DNA of 64,000 nucleotides. Origin: GM7GCV1 sp965221105. GTDB taxonomy: Bacteria; Pseudomonadota; Gammaproteobacteria; Pseudomonadales; GM7GCV1. The stretch covers positions 1,550,001 to 1,614,000 of the forward strand of contig OZ244871.1 in assembly GCA_965221105.1 (NCBI GenBank), written 5' to 3'. Below the pieces are notes generated by a model. It made no database searches and had not been told where the DNA came from. It saw nothing but the letters and a program-made list of their open reading frames with translations. The position numbers and the translations under genes were made by a program. This document shows, piece after piece, positions 18,341-27,268 of this stretch; positions within the stretch are counted from its first letter, which is position 1, and each line of letters begins with the position of its first letter.

Positions 18341-19601
18341 TAGCCCCAAGGAATTGCTGGACAAGATACGACTCGGCGAGGATTCATTTCTGGAGTTCAA
18401 AGAGGTCCGTTTTGCTGGTGAAAAGATCACCGAGCCGCATCGCGATTCAATTGCTGATGTGCTCGCCGCTTTATCCAATTCACGGGGCGGTGTACTGGTG
18501 CTGGGTGTGGATGACGATACTCGAGAGGTCCTTGGCGTCCCCGTGGAAAGGCTGGATGCTGTTGAGCGACTTATCTTTGAGGTCTGCGCACAAAGCATTG
18601 ATCCACCATTGGCACCCGATATTGAGCGATTATGGCTTCCATCCATGACGGGGGAGGATCTGGCTGTACTCAAGATAGAACTTCAGCGCAGTCTATTTGT
18701 TCATCGCAGCCCTGGGGGCTATCTGCACCGTGTCGGGAGTTCCAAACGTGTAATGCCGCCTGATTACCTGGCCCGTTTGTTCCAGCAGCGCAGTCAGGCG
18801 CGTATCGTTCGGTTCGACGAGCAAGTCGTTCCAAAGGCAACCCTCGACGACCTGAGCACCGAGCTGTGGCAACGTTTTGCGACCGCTCGGACAACCGATG
18901 ATCGTGAAGCCCTGTTAAGCAAGCTCGGCATGGTGAGGTACGATGATGACACTGTTCTACTGCCAACAGTGACCGGCGTCCTGATGGCTACCCAGAACCC
19001 CAGGACATGGCTGCCCAACGCTTATATCCAGGCAGTGTCCTATAAGGGAAGTGAAATCCGTCCAGAAGAGGAGAGAGCCGCTTATCAGCTCGACGCCACG
19101 GACATTTCGGGACCACTGGATACCCAGGTCATCGAGGCGTGTCGATTCATTTTCAGGAACATGAAGGTATCCGCGTCCAAGGAACAGGGACGTGCTGATC
19201 GGCCTCAGTTTGATATGACAGCCATTTTCGAGGCCATCGTCAACGCCGTGGCGCATCGGGATTATTCAATCCATGGTTCAAAGATCAGGTTACGCGTGTT
19301 TGAGGATCGACTTGAGCTGTATTCTCCCGGAACGATTCCAAATACTATGACTGTTGAAAGCCTGCCATATCGTCAATCTACGCGTAATGAAGCGATTTCC
19401 AGTTTATTGGCAAGGTGCCAAGTACCGACCGATACTCCTTGGCTTACTACAGATCGTGCAACCATGATGGACAAACGTGGCGAAGGTGTGCGCATCATTC
19501 TGGATAATAGTAAGCGCTTGTCGGGCAAGACTCCAGAATATCGACTGATCGATGAAACGGAGCTGCTGCTGACAATCTATACCGCAGCAGCTGGTTCTTG
19601 A
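18333..19601 (+). CDS. AlbA_2 (Schlafen-like) domain protein with RecG-like/HATPase C-terminal region
   Basis: A 422-residue protein. The N-terminal AlbA_2 domain shows the typical order E-F-K-E, L-A-A-L-S-N-S-R-G-G and L-V-L-G-V-D-D. The middle resembles the linker of RecG-like ATP-binding proteins. The C-terminal part has F-E-A-I-V-N-A-V-A-H-R-D-Y and L-E-L-Y-S-P-G, the HATPase_c_4 pattern. The ATG at 18333 is chosen over the GTG at 18330 because a GGGAGG sits seven bases upstream, inside the end of the PHP-ATPase gene. Schlafen-like domains can cleave RNA or regulate transcription. Tight coupling to the upstream gene indicates one system. Confidence 0.85.
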   Translation: MFDSPKELLDKIRLGEDSFLEFKEVRFAGEKITEPHRDSIADVLAALSNSRGGVLVLGVDDDTREVLGVPVERLDAVERLIFEVCAQSIDPPLAPDIERLWLPSMTGEDLAVLKIELQRSLFVHRSPGGYLHRVGSSKRVMPPDYLARLFQQRSQARIVRFDEQVVPKATLDDLSTELWQRFATARTTDDREALLSKLGMVRYDDDTVLLPTVTGVLMATQNPRTWLPNAYIQAVSYKGSEIRPEEERAAYQLDATDISGPLDTQVIEACRFIFRNMKVSASKEQGRADRPQFDMTAIFEAIVNAVAHRDYSIHGSKIRLRVFEDRLELYSPGTIPNTMTVESLPYRQSTRNEAISSLLARCQVPTDTPWLTTDRATMMDKRGEGVRIILDNSKRLSGKTPEYRLIDETELLLTIYTAAAGS

Positions 19602-19644
19602 GGCTCAGAAACGGGGAAAATAGTAGAGAGTATGCAAAAAACCA

Positions 19645-19733
19645 TCGGGTTTTGGATACCGATGATCGGCACACGGTATCAGTCAGGATATGTGAGGCCA
19701 GTCCAGCTATAAGTGTCAGAATTTTTGACATCC
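19645..19733 (+). repeat. Dispersed hairpin-plus-motif element, copy 1
   Basis: This stretch shares two blocks with 33586-33648: a segment TCGGGTTTTGG leading into an imperfect dyad around CCGATGATCGG, and the motif TGTCAGAATTTTTGACAT at 19712-19731. The second copy has a perfect dyad (GTGCCGA-TAG-TCGGCAC) and TGTCGGGATCTTTGACAT. Here the blocks are separated by about 40 additional bases. The element may be a mobile or regulatory repeat. Here it lies downstream of the AlbA_2 gene with no clear gene after it. Confidence 0.6.
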
Positions 19734-19884
19734 GCATGTGCCCGATGAGGAACAAAGGTCAAATCATGCGGGATTTAACCTGCCGAATGTATCATCTGAT
19801 GACCGTAACCGAACAGCGATCGCCATGGCAATATTTAGAACTGTTGCACCGAAAACCTTGAAGACTGTCAGCATCCATACTATA

Positions 19885-20097
19885 TCAAGGTCGAAGTATC
19901 TCAACCATATTGCTGTGAAGTGTGTCGATAGTCGACACCATTCGCATTCTCGTTGCAGCTTGGCGGTCATCCTTGTCGTGGCAGTCGAGGGGCTTGAGGT
20001 TGGAGAAGTAGAAGGTGCGAAGGGTGTGGGTGTCGAAAGAGAAGCACAAGGTCTTGATCTGGATGGCGTCTGAAGGGCTGATGGGGAGTGTGTTCAT
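19885..20097 (-). CDS. Short ORF with biased codons, possible truncated gene
   Basis: The 70-codon frame uses mostly C-ending third positions over its first 48 codons (for example in P-I-S-P-S-D-A-I-Q-I-K-T-L-C-F-S), unlike the flanking noncoding sequence, which suggests genuine coding descent. The bias disappears towards the end, as if the gene had been cut. I do not recognise the product. No clear ribosome binding site precedes it. The remainder of 19734-20170 holds nothing that I recognise. Confidence 0.3.
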   Translation of the reverse strand: MNTLPISPSDAIQIKTLCFSFDTHTLRTFYFSNLKPLDCHDKDDRQAATRMRMVSTIDTLHSNMVEILRP

Positions 20098-20170
20098 GGG
20101 GTGCTGCTGTAATTAAAAAATCGACCCTGTAGATACCTGAAGTCAGGTCACGAGGTCGGGATGTCTGAGT

Positions 20171-22372
20171 TTACACGGCTTCCAGGCGTGCGTAGGACAA
20201 CACCAGCCACTTGGTGCCTTCCGACTCGAAATTAACCTGGACGCGAGCCTGTGCACCCTCTCCTTCCAGATTGAGCACCATCCCCTCGCCAAATTTGGGA
20301 TGGGCGACCCGCTGCCCAAGATTGAACCCGGTACCGTCCTGGCGCTCGGCGGCAGTGAGCACCGGCCTGGGCTTTACTGCTGTGCCGCGGGAAAAACCTG
20401 AGGAAAAGCGAATCTCCTGAACCAGCTCTGCTGGCAGGTCTCGCACGAATCTGGAGACCCTGTTGTAGTGTTCGACACCATGCAAGCGACGACTTTCAGC
20501 ATAAGTGAGCATTAACTTTTTCATGGTCCGGGTCATCCCCACGTAGGCCAGACGTCGCTCCTCTTCCAGGCCTCCGGGCTCCCCGGCTGACATAGCGTGA
20601 GGAAACAGGTTTTCCTCCATACCAGCTATGACCACCAGCGAAAATTCCAGCCCCTTGGCCGAATGTATCGTCATCAATTGCACGACATCTTCGTCGTCTG
20701 CCGCCTGCGTGTCGCCAGCATCCAGACTTACATCGGCCAGAAATTGCGGCAACAGATTGTGTTCATCAGAATCTGTCCCCTGGGGCACATAGGCCTTGCT
20801 TGCACTGACCAGTTCATAGAGGTTGTCCACCCGGGTTTGACCGCGCTCGCCCTTTTCGGCCTTATGGAATTCCAGCAGGCCCGTCGCGTTCAGAACATGG
20901 TCCACCATCTCCGCTAGGCTCAGACCATCAAGACTCGCCGCCAGATCGGTGATCAGCTGCACAAAGTCATGCAGGGCATTGGTGGCACGAGAGGGCAGCA
21001 GCTTGTCATCGATTATCTTTAATGTGGCACGCCAAAGCGATGTCTGCTCGGCGCGGGCCAGATCGCGCACCTGATCCAGAGTGCGTGCACCTATGCCACG
21101 AGTAGGCACATTGATGACGCGCTCATACGCGGCATTATCATCACGGTTAACCGTGAGCCGCAGGTATGCCAAGGTGTTACGAATCTCCAGCCGCTCATAA
21201 AAACGCTGGCCACCATAGATGTGATAGGGGATACCCAAGCGACGCAATGCCTCCTCCAGCACACGCGATTGAGCATTGGAGCGATACAGAACAGCGCTGT
21301 CACTGCGCAGATTTCCGCGATTGGCCCAGCTCTGCAAATACTCGGCAATAAAACGGGCCTCTTCGACCTCGTTAAAAGCGGCGTAGAGCGAGATAAGCTC
21401 ACCATCCTTCGCCTCCGTCCAGAGGTTTTTGCCCAGGCGTCCAGTATTGCGGGCAATGACAGCATTGGCTGCCTTCAGAATGGTGCCTGTCGAACGGTAG
21501 TTTTGTTCCAGACGCACAACTTCCGTGCCCGGAAAGTGCTGCTGAAAGCTTTGGATGTTCTCAATACGCGCGCCGCGCCATCCATAGATGGACTGGTCGT
21601 CATCACCCACGACTACTACTGAAGAGCGTTCAATTCCGGTCTCTTGGGTATCGGTGCTGCCAGCCAGCACCCGCAACCAGGCATACTGAATCTGGTTGGT
21701 ATCCTGAAACTCATCCACAAGAATCGTATGAAACCGAGACTGGTAGTGACGCAACAGCTCCGGGTCTTTCAGCCAGAGCTCGTGAGAGCGCAATAACAAC
21801 TCGCCAAAGTCGACAAATCCGCTGTGAGCACACACCTCCTCGTACGCTGTGTAAATCATCTGCTGTGTCTCCAGAAACGGATCGCCTGCCGGATCTATGT
21901 AGGAGGCGCGCAGACCCTCATCCTTGTGCTCATTGATAAACCACTGCGCCTGGCGGGCAGGCCAGCGCTTCTCATCCAGACCGAGAGATGCGATAACTCT
22001 CTTGACGACTCGCTGCTGGTCGTCGCTATCCAGTATCTGGAAGTTCTGGGCCAGGCCAGCCTCCTGCCAGTGCTGCGACAACAATCGGTTTGCAAGGCCG
22101 TGAAAGGTGCCCACCCACATGGCACGCGTATTGATGCCGAGCATACGCTCGATGCGTCCGCGCATCTCCCGCGCTGCCTTGTTCGTGAAGGTCACTGCAA
22201 GGATGCCTTGGGGTGACTGTGCCTGCACATCAATCACCCAGGCCATGCGGTGCACCAGCACGCGGGTCTTGCCGCTGCCTGCCCCTGCCAGCACCAGAAG
22301 GTGCTTTGAATCAGTGGTCACCGCCCGGCGCTGTTCGTCATTCAGACCCTCAAGAACGGGAGTAACATCCAT
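20171..22372 (-). CDS. uvrD: DNA helicase II UvrD
   Basis: A 733-residue superfamily 1A helicase with motif I A-G-A-G-S-G-K-T, motif II D-E-F-Q-D-T, motif III G-D-D-D-Q-S-I-Y-G-W-R-G-A, motif IV L-E-Q-N-Y-R-S, motif V M-T-I-H-S-A-K-G-L-E-F and motif VI Y-V-G-M-T-R. The N-terminus M-D-V-T-P-V-L-E-G-L-N-D-E-Q aligns with E. coli UvrD, so the ATG at 22372 is preferred over the one three codons upstream. UvrD unwinds DNA in mismatch and nucleotide excision repair. The gene is monocistronic here, and its length is normal. Confidence 0.95.
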   Translation of the reverse strand: MDVTPVLEGLNDEQRRAVTTDSKHLLVLAGAGSGKTRVLVHRMAWVIDVQAQSPQGILAVTFTNKAAREMRGRIERMLGINTRAMWVGTFHGLANRLLSQHWQEAGLAQNFQILDSDDQQRVVKRVIASLGLDEKRWPARQAQWFINEHKDEGLRASYIDPAGDPFLETQQMIYTAYEEVCAHSGFVDFGELLLRSHELWLKDPELLRHYQSRFHTILVDEFQDTNQIQYAWLRVLAGSTDTQETGIERSSVVVVGDDDQSIYGWRGARIENIQSFQQHFPGTEVVRLEQNYRSTGTILKAANAVIARNTGRLGKNLWTEAKDGELISLYAAFNEVEEARFIAEYLQSWANRGNLRSDSAVLYRSNAQSRVLEEALRRLGIPYHIYGGQRFYERLEIRNTLAYLRLTVNRDDNAAYERVINVPTRGIGARTLDQVRDLARAEQTSLWRATLKIIDDKLLPSRATNALHDFVQLITDLAASLDGLSLAEMVDHVLNATGLLEFHKAEKGERGQTRVDNLYELVSASKAYVPQGTDSDEHNLLPQFLADVSLDAGDTQAADDEDVVQLMTIHSAKGLEFSLVVIAGMEENLFPHAMSAGEPGGLEEERRLAYVGMTRTMKKLMLTYAESRRLHGVEHYNRVSRFVRDLPAELVQEIRFSSGFSRGTAVKPRPVLTAAERQDGTGFNLGQRVAHPKFGEGMVLNLEGEGAQARVQVNFESEGTKWLVLSYARLEAV

Positions 22373-22381
22373 AGTGTGCAC

Positions 22382-22925
22382 ACTGGGTATCGGGGAGTGG
22401 AAATTTTAACCGGAAAGGACACTCGAAAGGGGGCTGAATACGCCGCGGACACCCCGTTTGAGTGCCCAGGTCCAGATTTCCGCCATCTTCACATTCGCAT
22501 GGCCGAGCTGTTTCTGTACCCTGCGTATTCAGGGGCACACATGTCCGCGCGGAAATACTTGCCTGCATGCTCAACCTGACGCTGTAACGAAGGGATAAGT
22601 TCCGGTGCACCACGGCCGAGCCTGACACTCTCGCCTGGCCCAGCAACCTGCTGGACACTGGGGAGTACTCCAGTCGCCTTGTCACGACGCAATGGATAAA
22701 CGACTAGCAGCCCAAGGAAAAGATAGTGTTTCTGGAATCATATACTTGACGCACAAGTATCAACATGAAGGCTCAGTGGGGTGATTAACTTCAACGTCTC
22801 TCCACGTCCAGCTGTTGCGACCCTGGAAACCAACCACTTGGTTAACGCAGATTTGAATGCAGTAGTACATGATGGTATCAAGTATATAGTTCTGCTCTGT
22901 TCCCTCATGTTTCTATGGAAAATCG
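22382..22925. other. Intergenic region, no gene recognised
   Basis: A minus-strand frame at 22489-22692 (67 codons) reads as moderately protein-like but matches no family that I know. The plus strand shows only short frames. The uvrD promoter should lie in the left part. No hairpin, repeat or tRNA is apparent. Confidence 0.35.
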
Positions 22926-23303
22926 ATGATCTATCAAGGTAGCTGCCACTGCAAGGCGATTACGTTCAAGGTCGAAGCACCCGAAAATATTGAAGCCGAT
23001 CTATGTAACTGCTCAATATGTTCCAAGTCGGGCTTCTTGCACTTGATCGTTCCGCTAAACAAGTTCAAACAGTTGTCTGGCGCGGATTCAATTACCACGT
23101 ATACATTCGGCTCTGGTGTTGCACAACACTCCTTTTGCAAAGTGTGTGGCGTCAAGCCATTCTATACACCCAGGTCAAATCCTGATGGCATCGATGTCAA
23201 CGTAAATTGCTTGGATACCAGGCCAGTTTCAATTAACGTGACCGAGTTTGACGGCCAAAATTGGGAAAAACATGCACATAAGCTGGCCCATAAAAGCAAA
23301 TAA
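22926..23303 (+). CDS. GFA-family zinc protein
   Basis: A 125-residue protein with the zinc-binding cysteines of the glutathione-dependent formaldehyde-activating (GFA) fold: Cys7 and Cys9 in S-C-H-C-K, Cys27, Cys29 and Cys32 in C-N-C-S-I-C, and Cys71 with Cys74 in C-K-V-C-G. The family binds glutathione adducts or zinc, and most members have no assigned reaction. The length is typical. It is isolated, with a short tandem repeat directly downstream and a peroxiredoxin gene further on. A role in aldehyde or thiol stress is inference. Confidence 0.88.
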   Translation: MIYQGSCHCKAITFKVEAPENIEADLCNCSICSKSGFLHLIVPLNKFKQLSGADSITTYTFGSGVAQHSFCKVCGVKPFYTPRSNPDGIDVNVNCLDTRPVSINVTEFDGQNWEKHAHKLAHKSK

Positions 23304-23696
23304 ATTGGGGTAACTGTTCAGGGGTTCAGGGGTTCAGGGGTTCAGGGGTACAAGGTCCAAAGTCACTGTTCACTCGGTCACGCTTGGGCGGAATGCTCGC
23401 GTAAATGATCCTGCCCGGCTGCGTTTCTTGACCTTGCCGCTGAGTCGGCAGGACTCGCGCAGAACGATGGCGGGGCGCGTCGTGGGCATCGACCTACAGG
23501 GTTGGCTGGCGCGTATTCACGCCCACCCTCTTCGGCAGCCCCTCCCGGCACTGCGGTTATTGGCGCCGCGCCGGAGCGGATTTATGCGTCCTGCGTTTCC
23601 TGTCGTTGTGTATCGGTTCTCGCAGAAGAACCCTATATAATTCTGCGTCCATCCAAATTTTCTACATATCCCCGCATTGTCACAAGGAATGAACCA
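23304..23696. other. Intergenic region containing an octanucleotide repeat
   Basis: Apart from the repeat at 23317-23348, the region is GC-rich to about 23620 with a small plus-strand frame that lacks support. The final 60 bases are AT-rich and probably hold the promoter of the peroxiredoxin gene, whose ribosome binding site AAGGAA lies at 23684-23689. Confidence 0.35.
23317..23348 (+). repeat. Four tandem copies of TTCAGGGG
   Basis: Perfect 8-bp copies start at 23317, 23325, 23333 and 23341, between the GFA gene stop and the peroxiredoxin gene. A short unit of this kind is prone to slippage, so copy number may vary among strains. There is no evidence that it lies in a coding region. Confidence 0.95.
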
Positions 23697-24356
23697 ATGT
23701 CACTACGTATCAATGATGAGGCTCCAAATTTTCAGGCTGAAACAACCCAGGGGAAGATAGACTTCCACGAATGGATTGACGGCGGTTGGGCTGTGCTGTT
23801 TTCCCACCCCAAGGACTTCACCCCTGTGTGTACGACCGAGCTTGGCTATATGGCCGCTATCCAGCCAGAGTTTGAAAAGAGAAACACCAAGATCATCGGG
23901 TTGAGCATAGACCCGCTAGATGATCACCAGAAGTGGCTTAAAGATGTCGAAGAGGTGGGTAACACTACGGTGAACTACCCGGTAATAGCTGATGCCGACC
24001 TCAGCATTGCAAAGCTGTACAACATGTTTCCGGCAGATGAGACCGGCACTGCGGAAGGCCGTACAGCGATGACTAATGCAACGGTCCGCTCTGTTTTTGT
24101 TGTTGGTCCGGACAAGAACATCAAACTGATGATCACCTACCCGATGACCACTGGACGAAACTTTGATGAAATTCTGCGGGTTATAGACTCCATGCAGCTC
24201 ACCGCCCAGCACAGGGTTGCTACCCCGGTGAACTGGAAAGAAGGCGAGGATGTCATCATCGTCCCGGCAGTTTCTGACGAGGAAGCGGCACAGGTCTATC
24301 CTGACGGCTGGGAGACGGTGAAACCATACCTGCGGAAGGTCAAGCAGCCCGGGTAG
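23697..24356 (+). CDS. 1-Cys peroxiredoxin (Prx6 type)
   Basis: A 219-residue peroxiredoxin with the active site P-K-D-F-T-P-V-C-T-T-E (peroxidatic Cys45) and a long C-terminal arm ending in P-D-G-W-E-T-V-K-P-Y-L-R, as in the Prx6 group. No second conserved resolving Cys is visible, so it should depend on an external thiol. It reduces hydrogen peroxide and lipid or alkyl hydroperoxides. The start at 23697 is chosen because AAGGAA lies seven bases upstream; the open frame continues for 65 codons above it without support. Confidence 0.93.
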   Translation: MSLRINDEAPNFQAETTQGKIDFHEWIDGGWAVLFSHPKDFTPVCTTELGYMAAIQPEFEKRNTKIIGLSIDPLDDHQKWLKDVEEVGNTTVNYPVIADADLSIAKLYNMFPADETGTAEGRTAMTNATVRSVFVVGPDKNIKLMITYPMTTGRNFDEILRVIDSMQLTAQHRVATPVNWKEGEDVIIVPAVSDEEAAQVYPDGWETVKPYLRKVKQPG

Positions 24357-24480
24357 TTCGCCATCCCAGGCAACATCATGCACCGCAGTTTTTCGTAGCG
24401 GTGATTCACATGCGTTCCTTTGGGTGTCGGGAGTTCAGTATTGGCTATCTGGTGTTCCAATTCAGAGGAGGTGTCTGGTT

Positions 24481-24963
24481 ATGAAGTTTTTTGCTATCCC
24501 TCTTGTTACTTCAGTGTTGCTGCTTTCATGGCAGAAAACTTCAGCGGTTGAAGCACTTTCGGCACAGGAGCTGGCATCGCGCTGCGAAATATTTCCGGTC
24601 GACAGTGGCAGTCTCGATGGTGAGATCTGCGCTCGCTATATTCAGGGTTTCATTGACGGTGCCGTCGCGACGGATGCACGTGTCATGCTGAACGTTGAAG
24701 CAGATTTAAGACGCAGTTCCGGCTTCGTCGAGCGTGCTTTGCGTACTCGTGCACCCAATCGAATTGAGTACCATCGCGCTGCTCGGTACGCCGAGTTCTG
24801 CCTCGGTGATCCCGTGCCGTTGCAGGAAGTGGTCACACATGTCGTGAACGACCTCAACAAACGTGATGACCTAACTTCGACTGAGGCGGCGCGTGATATT
24901 GTCTACACATCCTTGAAAAAGTACTACCCATGCGAACCTGAACCTGAACCTGAACCTGAATGA
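24481..24963 (+). CDS. Exported Rap1a/Tai-like protein with Glu-Pro tail
   Basis: A 160-residue protein with a signal peptide (about residues 1-22) and a Rap1a-type helical domain: a C-x(n)-C pair around residues 35 and 50, then Y-I-Q-G-F-I-D-G and a later F-C-L-G. Rap1a/Tai proteins are immunity proteins against type VI secretion amidases, but many stand-alone chromosomal members have no such partner, and none is seen here. The C-terminus is an E-P-E-P-E-P-E-P-E run encoded by four GAACCT repeats (24934-24957). The start follows a strong GAGGAGG. Confidence 0.65.
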   Translation: MKFFAIPLVTSVLLLSWQKTSAVEALSAQELASRCEIFPVDSGSLDGEICARYIQGFIDGAVATDARVMLNVEADLRRSSGFVERALRTRAPNRIEYHRAARYAEFCLGDPVPLQEVVTHVVNDLNKRDDLTSTEAARDIVYTSLKKYYPCEPEPEPEPE

Positions 24964-25174
24964 AAGTATATCTGTTTTTTGTATAGTGCGATCAGTGTGC
25001 AGTCACTTGTGTTGATCCTGCTTGATGTTGTCGCAAACAGCAATAAGACTAACGGCTTGATCAGTTCACACAGTACACCAGTGGTTCATTAACATGCACC
25101 TACCACCTGGGCTCTCTGCCCGGGACATGGCGGAGACATTCTCGGCCGCAACCAGGCCCGCGTAGGAGAAGATT

Positions 25175-25684
25175 ATGACAACAAAACATAATGTTACAGG
25201 ATACACTTCCACACCCCGGCAGTTATTGGGTGCGATCACCATCCTGATGAGCAGTTGGCTGTTGTGGTCGGGAATCTACAAGCCATTGCTGATTGGGTTG
25301 GGTGTTTTTTCCTGCCTGTTGAGCCTCTGGCTGGCACAGCGCACCGGGTTTTTCCGGCACGCTATCCCATTGCGTTCGCTTGTACGATTACCCGCGTTGA
25401 GCTGTTGGGTCTTGAAAGAAATGGTGAAATCCAGCATCGCGGTGGTGCGGGTTGTGCTCTCGCCGTCACTGCCAATCCAGCCCGAATTGGTCGAGTTCAC
25501 TACGTCCGAAAAAACTGATCCCGGCAAAGTGATCCTCGGCAACGTTATCACCATGTCACCGGGCACAGTTACCATCGATGTGGATGAAAACCGCCTGCTC
25601 GTGCATTGCCTGACTGCTGACAGCGCTGAGACATTGCGCGGTCGCGAAGTTGAACATCGCACTGCCCGGTTGGAGATCAGCTGA
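25175..25684 (+). CDS. mrpE: Mrp antiporter subunit E
   Basis: A 169-residue membrane protein with N-terminal hydrophobic helices and the family segment L-G-N-V-I-T-M-S-P-G-T-V-T-I-D, followed by a small cytoplasmic domain. MrpE is part of the hetero-oligomeric Mrp (Mnh/Pha) sodium-proton antiporter. It is first of nine closely spaced genes on one strand, and GTAGGAGAAG just upstream supports the start. Placing E, F and G before the large subunits differs from the canonical A-to-G order. Confidence 0.9.
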   Translation: MTTKHNVTGYTSTPRQLLGAITILMSSWLLWSGIYKPLLIGLGVFSCLLSLWLAQRTGFFRHAIPLRSLVRLPALSCWVLKEMVKSSIAVVRVVLSPSLPIQPELVEFTTSEKTDPGKVILGNVITMSPGTVTIDVDENRLLVHCLTADSAETLRGREVEHRTARLEIS

Positions 25685-25686
25685 TT

Positions 25687-25965
25687 ATGTACGTTGTCGT
25701 CTCCCTGGCAATCCTCATGACCATGGTGCTCGCGCTCGTCCGTGCACTGCGAGGCCCCGCCATTTATGACCGGGTATTGGCGGTCAATCTGTTTGGCACC
25801 AAAACCGCGTTACTGCTGCCGGTGATTGCCTTCTTGTATGAGCGCCTTGATTTTCTCGATCTGGCGCTGGCATACGCCCTGATCAATCTGGTAGGAGTGC
25901 TGGCTGTGCTGCAGTTTATCCAGATGAATCCGGGAAGGGGCAAGGAGGCCAGTCACAATGATTGA
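25687..25965 (+). CDS. mrpF: Mrp antiporter subunit F
   Basis: A 92-residue, three-helix protein with R-A-L-R-G-P-x-x-x-D-R-V-L-A-V-N, the signature of MrpF, and a long second and third helix. Only two bases separate it from mrpE, and it overlaps mrpG by eight bases. MrpF is a small accessory subunit thought to line the ion path in the E/F/G module. The length is normal. Confidence 0.92.
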   Translation: MYVVVSLAILMTMVLALVRALRGPAIYDRVLAVNLFGTKTALLLPVIAFLYERLDFLDLALAYALINLVGVLAVLQFIQMNPGRGKEASHND

Positions 25966-26290
25966 CGCAGTTCTGGATATTCTCAGCTGGATTCTGCTGT
26001 GCACGGGTGGTGCCTTCGTTCTGATCGGTGGCATAGGGGCATTGCGGTTACCCAACTTTTACACACGCCTGCACGCCGCCAGCCTGACTGAAACCATGGC
26101 GACCATTCTGATCTTTACCGGCATGATCCTGCAGGCGGGATCGATCCTGGTAGTCTTAAAGTTAGCTGCCATCATGGTGTTCCTGCTGCTCACCGCGCCC
26201 ACCGCCAGCTATGCCTTGGCGAATGCAGCGCTGCTATCGGGCATGCGACCCAAGGCCCGGGTGCGACCAGATGTTCAAGAAGGACAGTGA
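25958..26290 (+). CDS. mrpG: Mrp antiporter subunit G
   Basis: A 110-residue protein with three helices and the MrpG signature G-A-L-R-L-P-N-F-Y-T-R-L-H-A-A-S, then L-T-A-P-T-A-S-Y-A-L-A. It overlaps mrpF by eight bases and abuts the next gene without a gap. MrpG completes the E/F/G module. A basic tail of about fifteen residues follows the last helix. Confidence 0.93.
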   Translation: MIDAVLDILSWILLCTGGAFVLIGGIGALRLPNFYTRLHAASLTETMATILIFTGMILQAGSILVVLKLAAIMVFLLLTAPTASYALANAALLSGMRPKARVRPDVQEGQ

Positions 26291-27268
26291 ATGATCATCC
26301 TTTTTGCCCTGTTTCTGCTGTCACTGCTGGTGATCGTGACACTGGCGATCGTGCGCACGGAAAACCTGTTTGTGGCGGTGATGCTGATGTCCATCTTCAG
26401 CCTGTTGATGGCCGCCAATTTTTTTATCCTGGATGCTGCAGATGTTGCCTTGACCGAGGCGGCCGTCGGTGCAGGTATCACCACGGTCGTCTTTCTGTCG
26501 GCTCTGGCGTTGACCACCGAACGTGAGAAAACCGTGAAGTCCGGTCAGCGCTTGGCCATGGTTGTGGTAGCGGTGCTCGCCACACTGATTATCTATGCCA
26601 CCTTTGATAAACCCCGCCTGGGTGATCCCAATGCCCCAGTGCACCAGCACGTGGCACCCTGGTATTTGGAAAACACACCAGCGTTCATGGATTTCCCCAA
26701 TGTGGTAACTGCCATTTTAGCAAGTTTCCGTGGCTACGATACGCTCGGAGAAGTGTGTGTGGTGTTTGCGGCCTGTATCGGAGTCTTGTTCATTCTCGGT
26801 GCCAAGCCATCAGAGGGCAGCATGTATGACCCTGAAGCTTCAGGTTTGCAGCATCATCTTATCCCGCAAGTGGTGGGGCGTCTGTTGATTCCGTTTATTG
26901 TGCTGTTTGGTCTGTATGTGCAGTTTCATGGTGAGTATGGCCCGGGTGGTGGTTTCCAGGCCGGGGCGTTGATAGCCTCCGGCATCATCCTCTACGCCTT
27001 GCTGGAGGGCGAGGCCTCGGCGTTACGAGCTTTGCCGCGGTCGGTACTTATGGGGTTGGTGATTGGCGGCATCAGTCTATACGGCGGTGTTGGGCTTCTC
27101 AGCATGCTCTTAGGTGGCAACTTCCTCGAGTACTCGGTGCTGCTGAGTGATCCTGTTAGCGGACAGCAATTAGGTATTTTGCTGATTGAGGCCGGAGTCG
27201 GCATGGTTGTCTGCGGCGCGCTACTCAGTATTTTCCACACATTTGCATCGAGGCCACTGAGTTCATGA
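26291..27268 (+). CDS. Fused DUF4040 (MrpA C-terminal domain) and MrpB subunit
   Basis: A 325-residue protein. Residues 1-85 form the DUF4040 module that in canonical systems is the C-terminal part of MrpA, including A-D-V-A-L-T-E-A-A-V-G-A. After a linker, residues from about 190 onward are MnhB/MrpB-like, with F-H-G-E-Y-G-P-G-G-G-F-Q-A-G. The fusion explains why no full MrpA gene is present: its C-terminal module is here, and its NuoL-like part seems to be replaced by the downstream D-type subunits. The final codons overlap mrpC by four bases. Confidence 0.88.
   Translation: MIILFALFLLSLLVIVTLAIVRTENLFVAVMLMSIFSLLMAANFFILDAADVALTEAAVGAGITTVVFLSALALTTEREKTVKSGQRLAMVVVAVLATLIIYATFDKPRLGDPNAPVHQHVAPWYLENTPAFMDFPNVVTAILASFRGYDTLGEVCVVFAACIGVLFILGAKPSEGSMYDPEASGLQHHLIPQVVGRLLIPFIVLFGLYVQFHGEYGPGGGFQAGALIASGIILYALLEGEASALRALPRSVLMGLVIGGISLYGGVGLLSMLLGGNFLEYSVLLSDPVSGQQLGILLIEAGVGMVVCGALLSIFHTFASRPLSS

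Noticed and set aside
23317..23348. Candidate CRISPR or origin iterons
   Set aside because: The 8-bp units are directly adjacent and too short, and no replication gene is nearby.
24934..24963. Out-of-frame slippage of the GAACCT repeat
   Set aside because: The unit is six bases, so changes in copy number keep the frame; it is only a length-variable tail.
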